A stretch of 64,000 bases of DNA. Origin: Halosimplex halobium. Lineage in GTDB: Archaea > Halobacteriota > Halobacteria > Halobacteriales > Haloarculaceae. Below the pieces are notes generated by a model. That model was not told the DNA's origin. It was given only the letters and a program-made list of their open reading frames with translations, and made no database searches. The stretch spans positions 62,001 to 126,000 of the forward strand of contig NZ_JBLKNX010000005.1 of assembly GCF_051414055.1 (NCBI RefSeq), read 5' to 3'. Of the stretch, positions 42,417 to 51,696 are shown in pieces. The number at the start of each line of letters is the position of its first letter. The stretch's first letter is position 1. A program made the translations under genes and the position numbers.

Positions 42417-45125
42417 ATGACTCGGTACAACCACGCGCGGGTGCAGGAGTACTGGCAGTACGTCTGGGACGCCGAGGGCGTCTACGAGGTGGCCGACGAC
42501 GCCGCCGACCCGACGTACGTCCTGGGGATGTTCCCCTACACCTCCGGCACGCTCCACATGGGCCACGTCCGCAACTACGCGATCACCGACGCCTACGCCC
42601 GCTACCGCTCGCTGCGGGGCGACGAGGTGCTCCAGCCGATGGGGTGGGACGCCTTCGGGCTCCCAGCGGAGAACGCCGCCTACGAGCGGGGCACGGACCC
42701 CGAGTCGTGGACCCGCTCCTGTATCGAGCAGATGCGCGAGGAGCTGGAGACGATGGGCTTCGGCTACGACTGGTCGCGGGAGGTCACCACCTGCGACCCC
42801 GAGTACTACCGCTGGAACCAGTACCTCTTCAAGCGCTTCTACGAGGAGGACCTGGTCGAGTACACGGGCGCCCGCGTCAACTGGTGTCCGGACTGCGAGA
42901 CGGTGCTCGCCGACGCGCAGGTCGAGCGACCCGACGACGCCGAGGCCGAATCGAGCGCGGTCGACCACGCCCACGCGGCGGGGGTCTGCTGGCGCTGCGA
43001 GACGCCCGTCGAACGGCGCGAACTCGACCAGTGGTTCTTCACGATCACCGACTACGCCGAGGAACTCGACGCCGGCCTCGACGACCTCGAGGGGTGGCCC
43101 GACAGCGTCCGCGACATCCAGCGCAACTGGATCGGCCGCCAGGAGGGCGCCCACGTCACCTTCGACCTCGACGGGGCGGCCCTCGTCGGGGACAGGGACG
43201 CGAGCGCGGCGGTGGGCGACACCGCCGACAGCGTCGACGTGTTCACCACCCGCCTCGACACCGTCCACGGTGCCACCTTCGTCGCACTCTCGCCGGGCCA
43301 CGACATCGCGCGTGCGGTCGCGGAGACGGACGACGAGGTGGCCGACTACGTCGAGGACGTGACCAGCGCGGGCGCCGACGCCGGCGGCACCTCCGGCGTC
43401 GAGACGGACCTGACCGCCACGCACCCCATCACTGGCGAGGAACTGCCGGTCTACGTCGCGGCCTACGTCCTCGACGACGTCGGGACCGGGGCCGTGATGG
43501 GCGTGCCCGCCCACAACGAGCGCGACCACGCCTTCGCCGACGCCCACGACCTCCCGGTCGAACAAGTCGTCGAACCCGTCGACGGCAGCGGGACGGACCT
43601 GCCCGGCGCCCCCTACACCGACGACGGGATGCTCACGAACAGCGGCGAGTACGACGGGCTGGCCAGTTCCGCCGCTCGCGAGCGCCTGCTCGGCGAACCG
43701 GGCGTCGAGTCGGCCGTCGAGTACCGCCTCCGGGACTGGCTCATCTCGCGCCAGCGCTACTGGGGCACCCCGATCCCGATGATCCACTGCGACGACTGCG
43801 GTCGCGTCCCCGTTCCCGACGAGGACCTGCCCGTCGAACTCCCGCCGTACGTCCGCACCGCGGGCAACCCCCTCGAAGAGAGCGAGGAGTGGAAGTCCGT
43901 CGAGTGTCCGGAGTGTGGCGGCCCCGCCGAGCGCGAGACGGACACGATGGACACGTTCGTCGACTCCTCGTGGTACTTCCTGCGGTTCCTCTCGCCGGAC
44001 CTGAACTCGGCGCCGTTCGACACCGACCGCGCCGACGACTGGCTCCCGGTCGACGTGTACGTCGGCGGCGAGGAACACGCTATCCTCCACCTCCTCTACA
44101 TCCGATTCTTCACCCGCGCCCTCGCGGACCTGGGCCTGCTCGACACGCGCGAACCGGTCGAGCGGCTGATCAACCAGGGCACCGTCCTCTACGACGGCGA
44201 GAAGATGTCCTCCTCGAAGGGCAACGCCATCGCGCCCCACGAGTACGGCGCCGAGACGACGCGCCTGTTCCTCCTCTCCGCGGCTCACCCCGCACAGGAC
44301 TTCGAGTGGACGGTCAAGTCCGTCGGTGACGTGTACGACTTCCAGCAGCGCCTCTACGCGATGGTCGCCGACCGGGACGACGTGGCGACCCGCGAGGAGT
44401 CGGCGCCACAGGACGCCTACCTCGAACGCGAGATCGACCGGACGATCACGGCGGTCGCCGAGGAGTACGAGCGGTTCCGCTTCCACCGCGTCGTCAGCGA
44501 GATCCAGCGGTTCGCCCGCCTGCTCCGCCGCTACGCCGAGTACGGGCCCGTCGACGAGGCGACCTACGAGCGTGGGCTGGGCGCGCTGACGCGGTTCGTC
44601 GCGCCGATGGCACCGTACCTCGGCGAGGAGATGTGGAACCTGCTCGACACCGACGGGATGGTCGTCGAGGCCGAGTGGCCGGCGGTCTCCGAGGCGATCG
44701 ACGACTACGAACTGGAGCGGCAACTGGTCGACCGGACCCTCGACGACGTGCGCGACATCACCGAGGTCGTCGACATCGACGACCCCGACACCATCGAGAT
44801 CGTCGTCGCCGAGGACTGGAAGTACCGCGCCTACGAGCACGTCCGGACGGCCGACCCGGGCGACGCCGTCGTCGGGTCCGCGCTGGACGACGACGCCGTC
44901 GGCGAGGCCGGCGACCGCGCCGCCGAGTACCTGGGCGAACTCGCGGACCGCGCGGGCGCGCTCGAACCCGTCCTCGACGCCGAGCGCGAACTCGCCGTGC
45001 TGGAGGCGGCCGGCTGGCTGTTCGCCGACGAGTTCGGCGCGGAGATCGAGGTGCGCCGTGCGACCCCCGACGACGACCTCGCCAGGAAGGCCGAACCCGC
45101 CAAACCAGCGATCCACATCGACTGA
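42417..45125 (+). CDS. leuS: Leucyl-tRNA synthetase, 902 aa
   Basis: Class I synthetase. The HIGH motif is HMGHVRNYAI (about residue 45), the KMSKS motif is KMSSSKGN (about residue 599), and a CP1 editing domain lies between (TTRLDTVHGATFVALSP). QPMGWDAFGLPAENAA is the form seen in bacterial-type LeuRS. Cysteine pairs CPDC and CWRC, and later CDDC and CPEC, form zinc sites. It charges tRNA-Leu. The next gene starts 25 bp downstream on the same strand. Confidence 0.95.
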   Translation: MTRYNHARVQEYWQYVWDAEGVYEVADDAADPTYVLGMFPYTSGTLHMGHVRNYAITDAYARYRSLRGDEVLQPMGWDAFGLPAENAAYERGTDPESWTRSCIEQMREELETMGFGYDWSREVTTCDPEYYRWNQYLFKRFYEEDLVEYTGARVNWCPDCETVLADAQVERPDDAEAESSAVDHAHAAGVCWRCETPVERRELDQWFFTITDYAEELDAGLDDLEGWPDSVRDIQRNWIGRQEGAHVTFDLDGAALVGDRDASAAVGDTADSVDVFTTRLDTVHGATFVALSPGHDIARAVAETDDEVADYVEDVTSAGADAGGTSGVETDLTATHPITGEELPVYVAAYVLDDVGTGAVMGVPAHNERDHAFADAHDLPVEQVVEPVDGSGTDLPGAPYTDDGMLTNSGEYDGLASSAARERLLGEPGVESAVEYRLRDWLISRQRYWGTPIPMIHCDDCGRVPVPDEDLPVELPPYVRTAGNPLEESEEWKSVECPECGGPAERETDTMDTFVDSSWYFLRFLSPDLNSAPFDTDRADDWLPVDVYVGGEEHAILHLLYIRFFTRALADLGLLDTREPVERLINQGTVLYDGEKMSSSKGNAIAPHEYGAETTRLFLLSAAHPAQDFEWTVKSVGDVYDFQQRLYAMVADRDDVATREESAPQDAYLEREIDRTITAVAEEYERFRFHRVVSEIQRFARLLRRYAEYGPVDEATYERGLGALTRFVAPMAPYLGEEMWNLLDTDGMVVEAEWPAVSEAIDDYELERQLVDRTLDDVRDITEVVDIDDPDTIEIVVAEDWKYRAYEHVRTADPGDAVVGSALDDDAVGEAGDRAAEYLGELADRAGALEPVLDAERELAVLEAAGWLFADEFGAEIEVRRATPDDDLARKAEPAKPAIHID

Positions 45126-45150
45126 TGCGTCTCAGGGAGGGCGACCGACC

Positions 45151-46284
45151 GTGACCCCGTCCCGGCGGGCCGTCCTCGCGGGGTCGGCGGCCTCCGTGAC
45201 CGCGCTGGCGGGGCTCGGCGGGGCCGTCAGACGGCGGAGTCGACGGTCGCCGACCGCGACGGTTCGCGGGGACGCGGACGCCTGGGTCGGGTTCGCCGGC
45301 GACGCGATGCTCGGCCGGAGCGTCGACGAGCGCTGGGCGGGCAGCGAATCGGAGGGATCGGCCCGCGACCCCGCCGGCGTCTGGGGCACGACGCTCCCGG
45401 CGCTCCGTGGGCTCGACGGCCTCGTTTTGAACCTCGAATGCGGGCTCTCGACTCGCGGCGAGCGGACGCCGAACCGGGGGTACTACTTCCGGGCCGACCC
45501 GGCGTGGGCGGTCCCGGCGCTTTCGGCAGCCGGGACTTCCTTCGCGTCGCTGGCGAACAACCACCTGCTGGACTTCGGGCCGACGGCGCTGGCCGACACC
45601 GTCGACCACCTCATCGACGCCGGGATCGCGGCGGCGGGCGCCGGCCGCGACCGCGCGGCGGCGTTCGAGCCGACCGTCGCCGCCGTGGGCGACCTGGACG
45701 TGGGGGTGATCGCGCTGACCGACCAGTCGCGGTCCTACCGTGCCGGCCCCGACAGCGCGGGGACGGCGTGGCTCCGGCTCGACCCCGAGCGACCGGAGAC
45801 GCGCGAGCGGGTCGGGGCGATGCTGGAGACCGTCTACCGCCGCGACCCGGACCTCGTGGTGGCGTCGCTGCACTGGGGGCCCAACTGGGAGGTCCGGCCG
45901 TCGGCGACCCAGCGGCGGTTCGCCCGCTGGCTCGTCGACCGCGGCGTCGACGTGGTCCACGGCCACAGCGCCCACGTCCTCCAGGGGATCGAGGTCTACC
46001 AGGGCCGCCCGATTCTCTACGATCTCGGGGACTACGTGGACGACTACATCGTGAAAGAGGGCCTGCACAACGACCGGAGCGCCCGCGTCGAACTCGCCGT
46101 GGAGGACGGCCGGCTGGACCGGCTGCGCGTCGCGCCCGTCGAGATCGTCGACGAGCAGGTCCGACGGGCGAGCGGCGACGTGGCGGCGTGGATCCGCGAG
46201 CGCGTCCGGACGCTCTCCGCCGAGTTCGGGACGACGGTCGAGCGCGAGGGACGGGGCGTCTCGATACCGCTCGCGACTGAGTGA
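45151..46284 (+). CDS. CapA/PgsA-like (PGA_cap) metallophosphatase-fold protein, Tat-exported, 377 aa
   Basis: The N-terminus SRRAVLAGSAASVTALAGLG is a twin-arginine signal followed by a hydrophobic segment. GFAGDAMLGRSVD, SLANNHLLDFG, SLHWGPNWEV and HGHSAHVLQGIE supply the metal-binding Asp, Asn and His residues of the PGA_cap metallophosphatase-like domain. Bacterial CapA helps make poly-gamma-glutamate; archaeal homologues are of unclear role in the cell envelope. A GTG start at 45151 was chosen so that the Tat motif lies at the N-terminus; the frame also extends upstream into leuS. Confidence 0.85.
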   Translation: MTPSRRAVLAGSAASVTALAGLGGAVRRRSRRSPTATVRGDADAWVGFAGDAMLGRSVDERWAGSESEGSARDPAGVWGTTLPALRGLDGLVLNLECGLSTRGERTPNRGYYFRADPAWAVPALSAAGTSFASLANNHLLDFGPTALADTVDHLIDAGIAAAGAGRDRAAAFEPTVAAVGDLDVGVIALTDQSRSYRAGPDSAGTAWLRLDPERPETRERVGAMLETVYRRDPDLVVASLHWGPNWEVRPSATQRRFARWLVDRGVDVVHGHSAHVLQGIEVYQGRPILYDLGDYVDDYIVKEGLHNDRSARVELAVEDGRLDRLRVAPVEIVDEQVRRASGDVAAWIRERVRTLSAEFGTTVEREGRGVSIPLATE

Positions 46285-46292
46285 GTCATCGG

Positions 46293-46572
46293 GCGGTGTG
46301 CGGTCGGCGCGCGCTGTCGCGCGTCTCGTCGCGCGACAGCACCGTGCGAGGGATGAGAAGCGCAACGAAGTGAGCATCGCAATCGGCTGGGGAGGTGTGT
46401 GGCTGTCTGCGGTGCTGTGCAGTAGTGCGGTCTTGGTGGACTGAAAGGGCGAGGCGCGCTCGCGTGCAGTTCAGTCGCCTGAGCGGGCACTATCCGCGTG
46501 AGTGCGTGGCGGTGCGGTTGTCCGAGCGCGGATATCCCGGTCAGCGACCGCGAGCGGGCCGAGGGATTTCAC
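46293..46572 (+). ncRNA. Structured repeat element, candidate ncRNA, copy 2 (plus orientation)
   Basis: Homologous to 32333-32611 on the other strand, with nearly equal length (280 nt). Specific hairpins here are GCTGTCGCGCG/CGCGCGACAGC around 46312-46345 and TATCCGCG/CGCGGATA around 46491-46536. The second encloses a loop unrelated in sequence to copy 1 but framed by the same TATCC/GGATA. TGAAA and TTTCA at the block ends can also pair. It fills most of the 412-bp gap between the CapA-like and flavin-oxidoreductase genes, ending 124 nt before the latter start. Confidence 0.6.
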
Positions 46573-46696
46573 CTCCAGTCGTCGACTACGGACACCGGAT
46601 CTCGGCCGTATGCGCCCACTCGTCAGTCACCTACTCCGGATTGAACACCGAATCAGAGATACGACCCGTTTAGTCACAGGAGCCCGAACGGCCGCC

Positions 46697-47734
46697 ATGA
46701 CACGGATAGGAGTCGTCGGCGCGGGCGCGGCGGCCGCGGCCGCGACGTACGTGCTCGACGGGGCGGTCCCGTCGGCCGAGGTGACGGTCCTGGAGAAGTC
46801 CCGCGGCGTCTGCGGCCGGGCGGCCACCCGCCGCCGCGGCGACGTGACCTACGACTACGGCGCCAACTACGTCAAGAGCGACGACGACCGCGTCGTCGAA
46901 CTCCTGACCGAGACGCTCGACTCGGATGGGCTCGTCGACGTGACCGAACCGATCTACACCTTCGACGCCAACGGGTCGGTCTCGGAGGGCCGCGACGCCG
47001 ACGAGCACAAGTGGAGCTACCGCCAGGGACTCACGCAGATCGCCAAACGCCTGCTGGGCGAGACCGACGCGACGGTGGAGAACTCGACCAGAGCCGAGAC
47101 GCTCGTGCGCGACAGCCAACAGTGGCGCGTCGTCGACACCGACGGCGGGGAGTGGGGGCCGTTCGACGCGTTGCTCCTCAACCCGCCCGCACCGCAGAGC
47201 GCCGAGTTGCTGCGCGACGCCGAGTGGGACAGCGAAGTGCGGGACGACCTCGCCGAGGCGGCCGAGGCGGTCCCCTACCGGACGATCTGGACGGCGGTGC
47301 TGGGCTACGAGTTCGAACTCGACCGGCCGTACTACGCGCTGGTCAACCCCGACCGGGACCACGAGATCGGCTGGATCGCCCGCGAGGAGTGCAAGGACGG
47401 GCACGTCCCCGACGGGGAGTCGGTGCTGGTGGTGCAGGCCAACCCCGAGTGGTCGGTCGAGCGCTACGACGACGACCCGGCGGAGAACGTGGCCGACCTC
47501 GCGGAACTGACCGCGGACGTGCTGGACGACGGACGGCTGGCCGACCCCGCGTGGACCGACCACCAGGGGTGGCGCTACGCGCTCCCCGACGAGGGCGTGC
47601 GGCGGGGCGCGGTCGACGACGCCGCGGACGCGGACCTGTACGCGCTCGGCGACTGGGTGGCCGGCGAGGCGCGCCTGCACGCGGCGCTCCGGAACGGACT
47701 CGACACCGGCGAACAAGTCGCATATTCGCTGTGA
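46697..47734 (+). CDS. Renalase-like NAD(P)/FAD-dependent amine-oxidase-fold protein, 345 aa
   Basis: The N-terminal IGVVGAGAAAAAATYVLDG is a Rossmann FAD site in which the last glycine positions are alanines. LEKSRGVCGRAATRR and YDYGANYVKS follow the renalase/amine-oxidase pattern, and ADLYALGDWVAGEARLHAAL is the C-terminal FAD contact. Substrate unknown; related proteins oxidise reduced nicotinamide isomers or carotenoid-like compounds. The start at 46697 was chosen as the first Met before the Rossmann strand. The candidate ncRNA at 46293-46572 is immediately upstream. Confidence 0.8.
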   Translation: MTRIGVVGAGAAAAAATYVLDGAVPSAEVTVLEKSRGVCGRAATRRRGDVTYDYGANYVKSDDDRVVELLTETLDSDGLVDVTEPIYTFDANGSVSEGRDADEHKWSYRQGLTQIAKRLLGETDATVENSTRAETLVRDSQQWRVVDTDGGEWGPFDALLLNPPAPQSAELLRDAEWDSEVRDDLAEAAEAVPYRTIWTAVLGYEFELDRPYYALVNPDRDHEIGWIAREECKDGHVPDGESVLVVQANPEWSVERYDDDPAENVADLAELTADVLDDGRLADPAWTDHQGWRYALPDEGVRRGAVDDAADADLYALGDWVAGEARLHAALRNGLDTGEQVAYSL

Positions 47735-47789
47735 GCGTGACCGGGGACCGGCAGTCGCGGGCGGTGAGTCTCGCGGCCCGCTGTCCCGA

Positions 47790-48428
47790 TCAGGGTGCCG
47801 TCGCCGTCGTCGCCTCGCGCTCGCTCCCCGGGGACCGCCAGAGGTAGACGGCGACGACGATGGCCGCCGCGACGACGAACCCGGCGACCGACTCCAGCGC
47901 GCTGTGGGCGTTGACGAGCACCCGGGTCGGGACCATGACGACGGGGATCGCCAGCAGCGGGAGGAACTTCCGATCGAGCAGGGCGAGGTACAGCGTCGGC
48001 GCGAGCGCGAAGATGACGTGGCCGGAGATGTCCCAGAACGGCGAGAGGACGGCGTAGGGCGGGACGACCGCGATCAGCGCCGCCATGCCGCCGGGCACCA
48101 GCCGCCCCCAGTCGTAGCGGCGCCACACGCCCCAGGTGATCGCCGCCCCGAGGACCACGCCCGAGGCGACCATCATGTCCAGCTGCCAGCTGCTGCCGGA
48201 GAACGCCTTCGAGAGCGTTCCCCGCTGGAGGGCGAAGAAGGCGGCCGTGGGGACGAACCCCAGCACGCCGGCGCCGACGAAGGCTCCCCACCGCTTCCAG
48301 AGGACGGAGCGGTCCGCCGACTGGCCGGCCCACTCGTAGTGGATCAGCACCAGGACGCCGAACCCGATGACGGTGCTCGGGTGGAAGACGTACCCGTACA
48401 GGTCGACCGCTCGACCGAGCAGCGACAT
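47790..48428 (-). CDS. PAP2-like integral membrane protein with divergent motifs, 212 aa
   Basis: Five to six membrane helices are predictable. WDISGHVIFAL (about residue 130) resembles the PSGH motif and TRVLVNAHSALESVAG (about 165) the SR-x5-H-x3-D motif of PAP2 phosphatases, but the Pro of PSGH and the final Asp are altered and no clear KxxxxxxRP is seen. It may be a non-canonical lipid phosphatase or an inactive relative. It sits 120 bp from a canonical PAP2 gene on the same strand. Confidence 0.65.
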   Translation of the reverse strand: MSLLGRAVDLYGYVFHPSTVIGFGVLVLIHYEWAGQSADRSVLWKRWGAFVGAGVLGFVPTAAFFALQRGTLSKAFSGSSWQLDMMVASGVVLGAAITWGVWRRYDWGRLVPGGMAALIAVVPPYAVLSPFWDISGHVIFALAPTLYLALLDRKFLPLLAIPVVMVPTRVLVNAHSALESVAGFVVAAAIVVAVYLWRSPGSEREATTATAP

Positions 48429-48548
48429 GACGGACGCAGTAGGCCGTCCGGCCGCATAACCCGCCTGCCGGCAGTCGCCGGGGGCCGCCGCCAGCAGTCG
48501 CGAGAGTTGCTACCGGCGGTCGCCGGGGACGATTGCGGCCGGCTGCCC

Positions 48549-49403
48549 TCAGGAGCGGAGCGACGACGGCCCGGGACGCGATTCGCCGCGCACGGCCGCG
48601 ACGACTGCCGGCGGACCGATCAGGCCGGCCCCGAGCGCGACGGCGCAGGCGAAGACGACGGCCGGCGACGGCTCGACGACGACGGCGACGTAACCGAGCC
48701 CCGCGAGCACGGGGAGGACGCCGCCGACCAGCGCGAGGCGCCACAGCGGTCGCTCGACGGTCCCCGGATGTCCGGTGGCTTCCCAGACGACCGCCGCGCC
48801 GAGCGCCAGTCCCAGCAGGCCGAGGGCGTCGGGGCTGAACTCGCTGACGAGAAGCGCGATGCCGGACGCGCCGGCGGCCAGCAGGAACCCCCGGCGCGGG
48901 TCCCGGCCGGTCAGCGCGAAGGCGACCAGGAGAAAGGCGACGCCGAAGGCCACCCCGGCGAGCACGTCCCGGACGAAGTGGACGCCGAGGACCACCCGCG
49001 AGAGCGCGACGAGGGCGACGAGGACGGCCGCCGCGCCGTAGCGGAGGCGGTCGGAACCGGCGTCGAGGTCGACGGCGAGTGTGCCGTAGGCGACGGTCGC
49101 ACCCATCGCGTGACCGCTCGGGAAGCTGTGGCCGCCGGTCGGGACAACGTTGACCGAGGCCGGCGGCCGCGGCGCGGCGAAGAAGTACTTCAGCGCGGTC
49201 AGGGCCGCCATCCCGGCGACGACGACGCCGATGGCGTGGGCGCCGCGCTCGCGGTCGACGAACCAGTAGTCGAGGGCGAACGCGACCAGGAAGACGCCGA
49301 CGTTGCCGAGCCGCGTGATACCGAGGAAGACGGGCACCAGCCACGCGGGCACGGCCGCGCGGACCGCCTCGTCGATCGTCTGCAGGACGATTCCGTCGGG
49401 CAC
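48549..49403 (-). CDS. PAP2-family membrane phosphatase, 284 aa
   Basis: All three phosphatase signatures are visible: KYFFAAPRP (about residue 72), FPSGHAMG (about 94) and SRVVLGVHFVRDV (about 134). Six or more membrane helices fill the rest, with an extra C-terminal hydrophobic region after TGRDPRRG. It probably dephosphorylates lipid phosphates such as isoprenyl pyrophosphates at the membrane surface. The start is a GTG at 49403. It lies upstream of the divergent PAP2-like gene and may be cotranscribed with it. Confidence 0.88.
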   Translation of the reverse strand: MPDGIVLQTIDEAVRAAVPAWLVPVFLGITRLGNVGVFLVAFALDYWFVDRERGAHAIGVVVAGMAALTALKYFFAAPRPPASVNVVPTGGHSFPSGHAMGATVAYGTLAVDLDAGSDRLRYGAAAVLVALVALSRVVLGVHFVRDVLAGVAFGVAFLLVAFALTGRDPRRGFLLAAGASGIALLVSEFSPDALGLLGLALGAAVVWEATGHPGTVERPLWRLALVGGVLPVLAGLGYVAVVVEPSPAVVFACAVALGAGLIGPPAVVAAVRGESRPGPSSLRS

Positions 49404-49478
49404 CCTGCTCGATACGACCGCCCCGCACTTGTGGCCGCGGCCGGATTTCGCCGGGGCAGGCGGTGTCAGCTCGAACGG

Positions 49479-50333
49479 TCAGTCGGCGGCGTCGCCCGGT
49501 TCGGCCGGCCGGCGGTCGACGCGGCGGTGCTCCTCGCGCTCGGGCGGGGCGAGGTGTCGACGATGCCACTCCCGGAGCAGTCCCTCCGCGTCGTTGACCC
49601 ACGTCCCCTCGTCCGGGTCGACATCGAGGCCGAGGTTGTACTCGCGCTCCTCGACGAGGTCGGCGTTGCCGGCGCGGTCCTCCTCGCGGGGTTCCTCGGC
49701 GACGAGGTAGCGCTCCTCGACGTGTACCTCGGCGCCGTCGGCGCCCTCGGCGGTGACGCCGAACTCGCGTTCGAGCACGTGGACCCGGTCGGTGTCGTCG
49801 GCGAAGGTGTGCGACCCGAAGAACGCGGCGTCCTCGTCGGCGTCGTCGACGAGGTTCCGTCGCTGGAACTCGGTCGCCTCGTGGTCGAAGCCGGGCGGCA
49901 GGTGGTGGCCGGCGGTCGGGTCGTCGGGGTCGTGGTCGGGCGTGTCCATGTGCTCGCGGGCGAACGACGAGAGCCAGCCCCAGTCGTGGCCCTCGGCGAT
50001 GTCGACGAGGTGGTCACCCAGCGTCTCCTCCTCGTCGAGTTCGCGGCGCTCGCCGTCCTCGTCGAGGACGACCCGCCCGCTCTCCCGGTCGAAGCGGCCC
50101 TCGTGGACCGTGTCGTTCTCGGGTTCGTAGATGTACGCGCTGTCGGAGCCGGCGCCCGAGGGCGCCATGCCGATCCACTCCACGTCGTCCATCCGCTCGG
50201 GCTCGCCCTCCTCGGTCGCCGGCGTCTCGCGCTCGTCGCTGACCTCGTAGGCGTCGTAGCGCCTGACCGGCCAGTTATCGAACCGCACGTTCGTCGCGCG
50301 CTCGGCCTCCGCGTCTCTGTCGGGGTCTGACAT
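49479..50333 (-). CDS. Hypothetical acidic haloarchaeal protein, 284 aa
   Basis: Very acidic soluble protein without membrane segments or a recognised domain. RATNVRFDNWPVRRYDAYEV at the N-terminus, HDWGWLSSFAREHMDTPDHD in the middle and EERYLVAEEPREEDRAGNAD later are distinctive. His/Asp-rich HHLPPGFDHEATEFQRR could bind metal. Start 50333 (MSDPDRD) was chosen over an ATG at 50342. Function unknown; it stands between two membrane-protein genes. Confidence 0.65.
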   Translation of the reverse strand: MSDPDRDAEAERATNVRFDNWPVRRYDAYEVSDERETPATEEGEPERMDDVEWIGMAPSGAGSDSAYIYEPENDTVHEGRFDRESGRVVLDEDGERRELDEEETLGDHLVDIAEGHDWGWLSSFAREHMDTPDHDPDDPTAGHHLPPGFDHEATEFQRRNLVDDADEDAAFFGSHTFADDTDRVHVLEREFGVTAEGADGAEVHVEERYLVAEEPREEDRAGNADLVEEREYNLGLDVDPDEGTWVNDAEGLLREWHRRHLAPPEREEHRRVDRRPAEPGDAAD

Positions 50334-50467
50334 CGGTCCCACCGATAGGGGAGCGACGGGAAAAGGAAACAGGCGCCTATCGGCCCGCCCGCAGGACGCT
50401 GGCAGGATGCCGCGGAGTATCGCGGCCCTACCGGGTCGTCCCGGCGGCGGTCACGCCTGCAGTGACC

Positions 50468-50932
50468 TCACTGCGGTCGCGTCGCCGGCGACTCGTCGGT
50501 CGGACCCGGGTCGGTCGCCTCGGCGACGGCGGCGTCGGCGTACCACAGCACGGAGAAGTCCTGCGGGCTCGGCAGCGCACAGGCCATCCACCCGACGGCG
50601 GCGAAGCGGGCGAGTCCCTCGCCGGCAAACGGGTCGGGGACGGCGCCGAGGGGGACGAGCGCGAGCGGCGCGGCGAGCGCGAGCGGCATCACTGCCGAAC
50701 ACCGCAGGACCCAGGCGGGCGTCTCCGCGGTCGCCCGCGGCCTGACCGCGGCCCAGCGCCCGCGCAGGCCCGCCCCGAGGACCCCGGTCTCGTCGCCGGG
50801 GAACCAGTCGATCCGGTAGGCCACGCCCGCGGCGCGCAGGACGGCCGCGTGGGCGAGTTCGTGCGCGACGAGTCCGAGACTGACCGCGAGGGCGAGCGCG
50901 GCGACGGCCGCGGCGAGATCGATAGGCGTCAT
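50468..50932 (-). CDS. Membrane zincin-like protein with HELAHA motif, 154 aa
   Basis: The first helix, AAAVAALALAVSLGLVAHEL, contains HELAHAAVLR (about residue 24), an HExxH embedded in a membrane segment as in M50 and DUF3267-type proteins. A second hydrophobic region, WVLRCSAVMPLALAAPLALV, follows, then ALPSPQDFSVLWYADA with the Asp that could be the third metal ligand. A small intramembrane or membrane-associated metalloprotease is plausible; activity is inferred only. Confidence 0.7.
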   Translation of the reverse strand: MTPIDLAAAVAALALAVSLGLVAHELAHAAVLRAAGVAYRIDWFPGDETGVLGAGLRGRWAAVRPRATAETPAWVLRCSAVMPLALAAPLALVPLGAVPDPFAGEGLARFAAVGWMACALPSPQDFSVLWYADAAVAEATDPGPTDESPATRPQ

Positions 50933-51065
50933 CTACCCGGGGTACGTTGGTCGTACCGGACCGGTAATCGACTATCAATCTATCGGTCGCGGAGTGCGGT
51001 AGGGTCGGGCCGAGCGGACCATCGTCGGCAGGAGACCTATGGGACTCTCGCCCCTACGGCGGGGT

Positions 51066-51685
51066 ATGTCAGAGGACAGCGGTCCGGAGATCACGGCCGA
51101 GCCGCCCGAGAGCCCGTTCCACACGACCGGCACCGACCACATCACGCTGATCGGGAGCAACGAGGCGGACACGGTCGAGTTCTACCGCGACCTGCTGGGG
51201 ATGCCGCTGGTGCTTCGCCAGCCCAACCTCGACGACCCCGACTCGACGCATCTGTTTTTCGACACCGGCGACGGCCGCATCCTCACCTTCTTCGTGACCG
51301 AGGACCGCGAGTCGTCGTCGGCCCCGCTGCGCCACCAGATCGGGTCGGTCCACCCCTCTCCTTTAGCATCGACCCCGAGCGCTTCGCGGACGTGAAACGC
51401 GCCCTGGAGGAGTTCGGCCACGGCTACAACGAGTTCGACCGGGGGATCTTCCACTCGCTGTACACCCGCGACCACAACGGCCTCACCATCGAGCTGGCGA
51501 TCGACAAGTACGACATCCCGGACGACCGCCGCGGCGAGGTGCTGGCGACCGTCCAGCGGATCCGCGTCGCCGACGGCGCCGAGTACGCCGAGGCCGAACA
51601 CCTGGAACGAGCGCTGGCGGAACTCGGCATCGACAGCGACCCCGTCGAACTCCCGGACGCGCCGACCGGCGCCGGCGTGGAGTGA
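51066..51685 (+). pseudogene. VOC-family (glyoxalase/dioxygenase) protein, disrupted by a frameshift
   Basis: The first frame reads MSEDSGPEITAEPP, then TGTDHITLIGSNEADTVEFY (metal-ligand His), and up to RHQIGSVH; it then loses similarity. The next frame continues LSFSIDPERFADVKRALEEF, NGLTIELAIDKY (metal-ligand Glu) to the stop at 51685. The total, 620 nt, is one short of a multiple of three; a single missing base near 51353 (CACCCCTC) explains it. Either the gene is recently inactivated or the base was missed in sequencing. The restored protein would be about 206 aa. Confidence 0.75.
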
Positions 51686-51696
51686 CCCAGGGAGTC

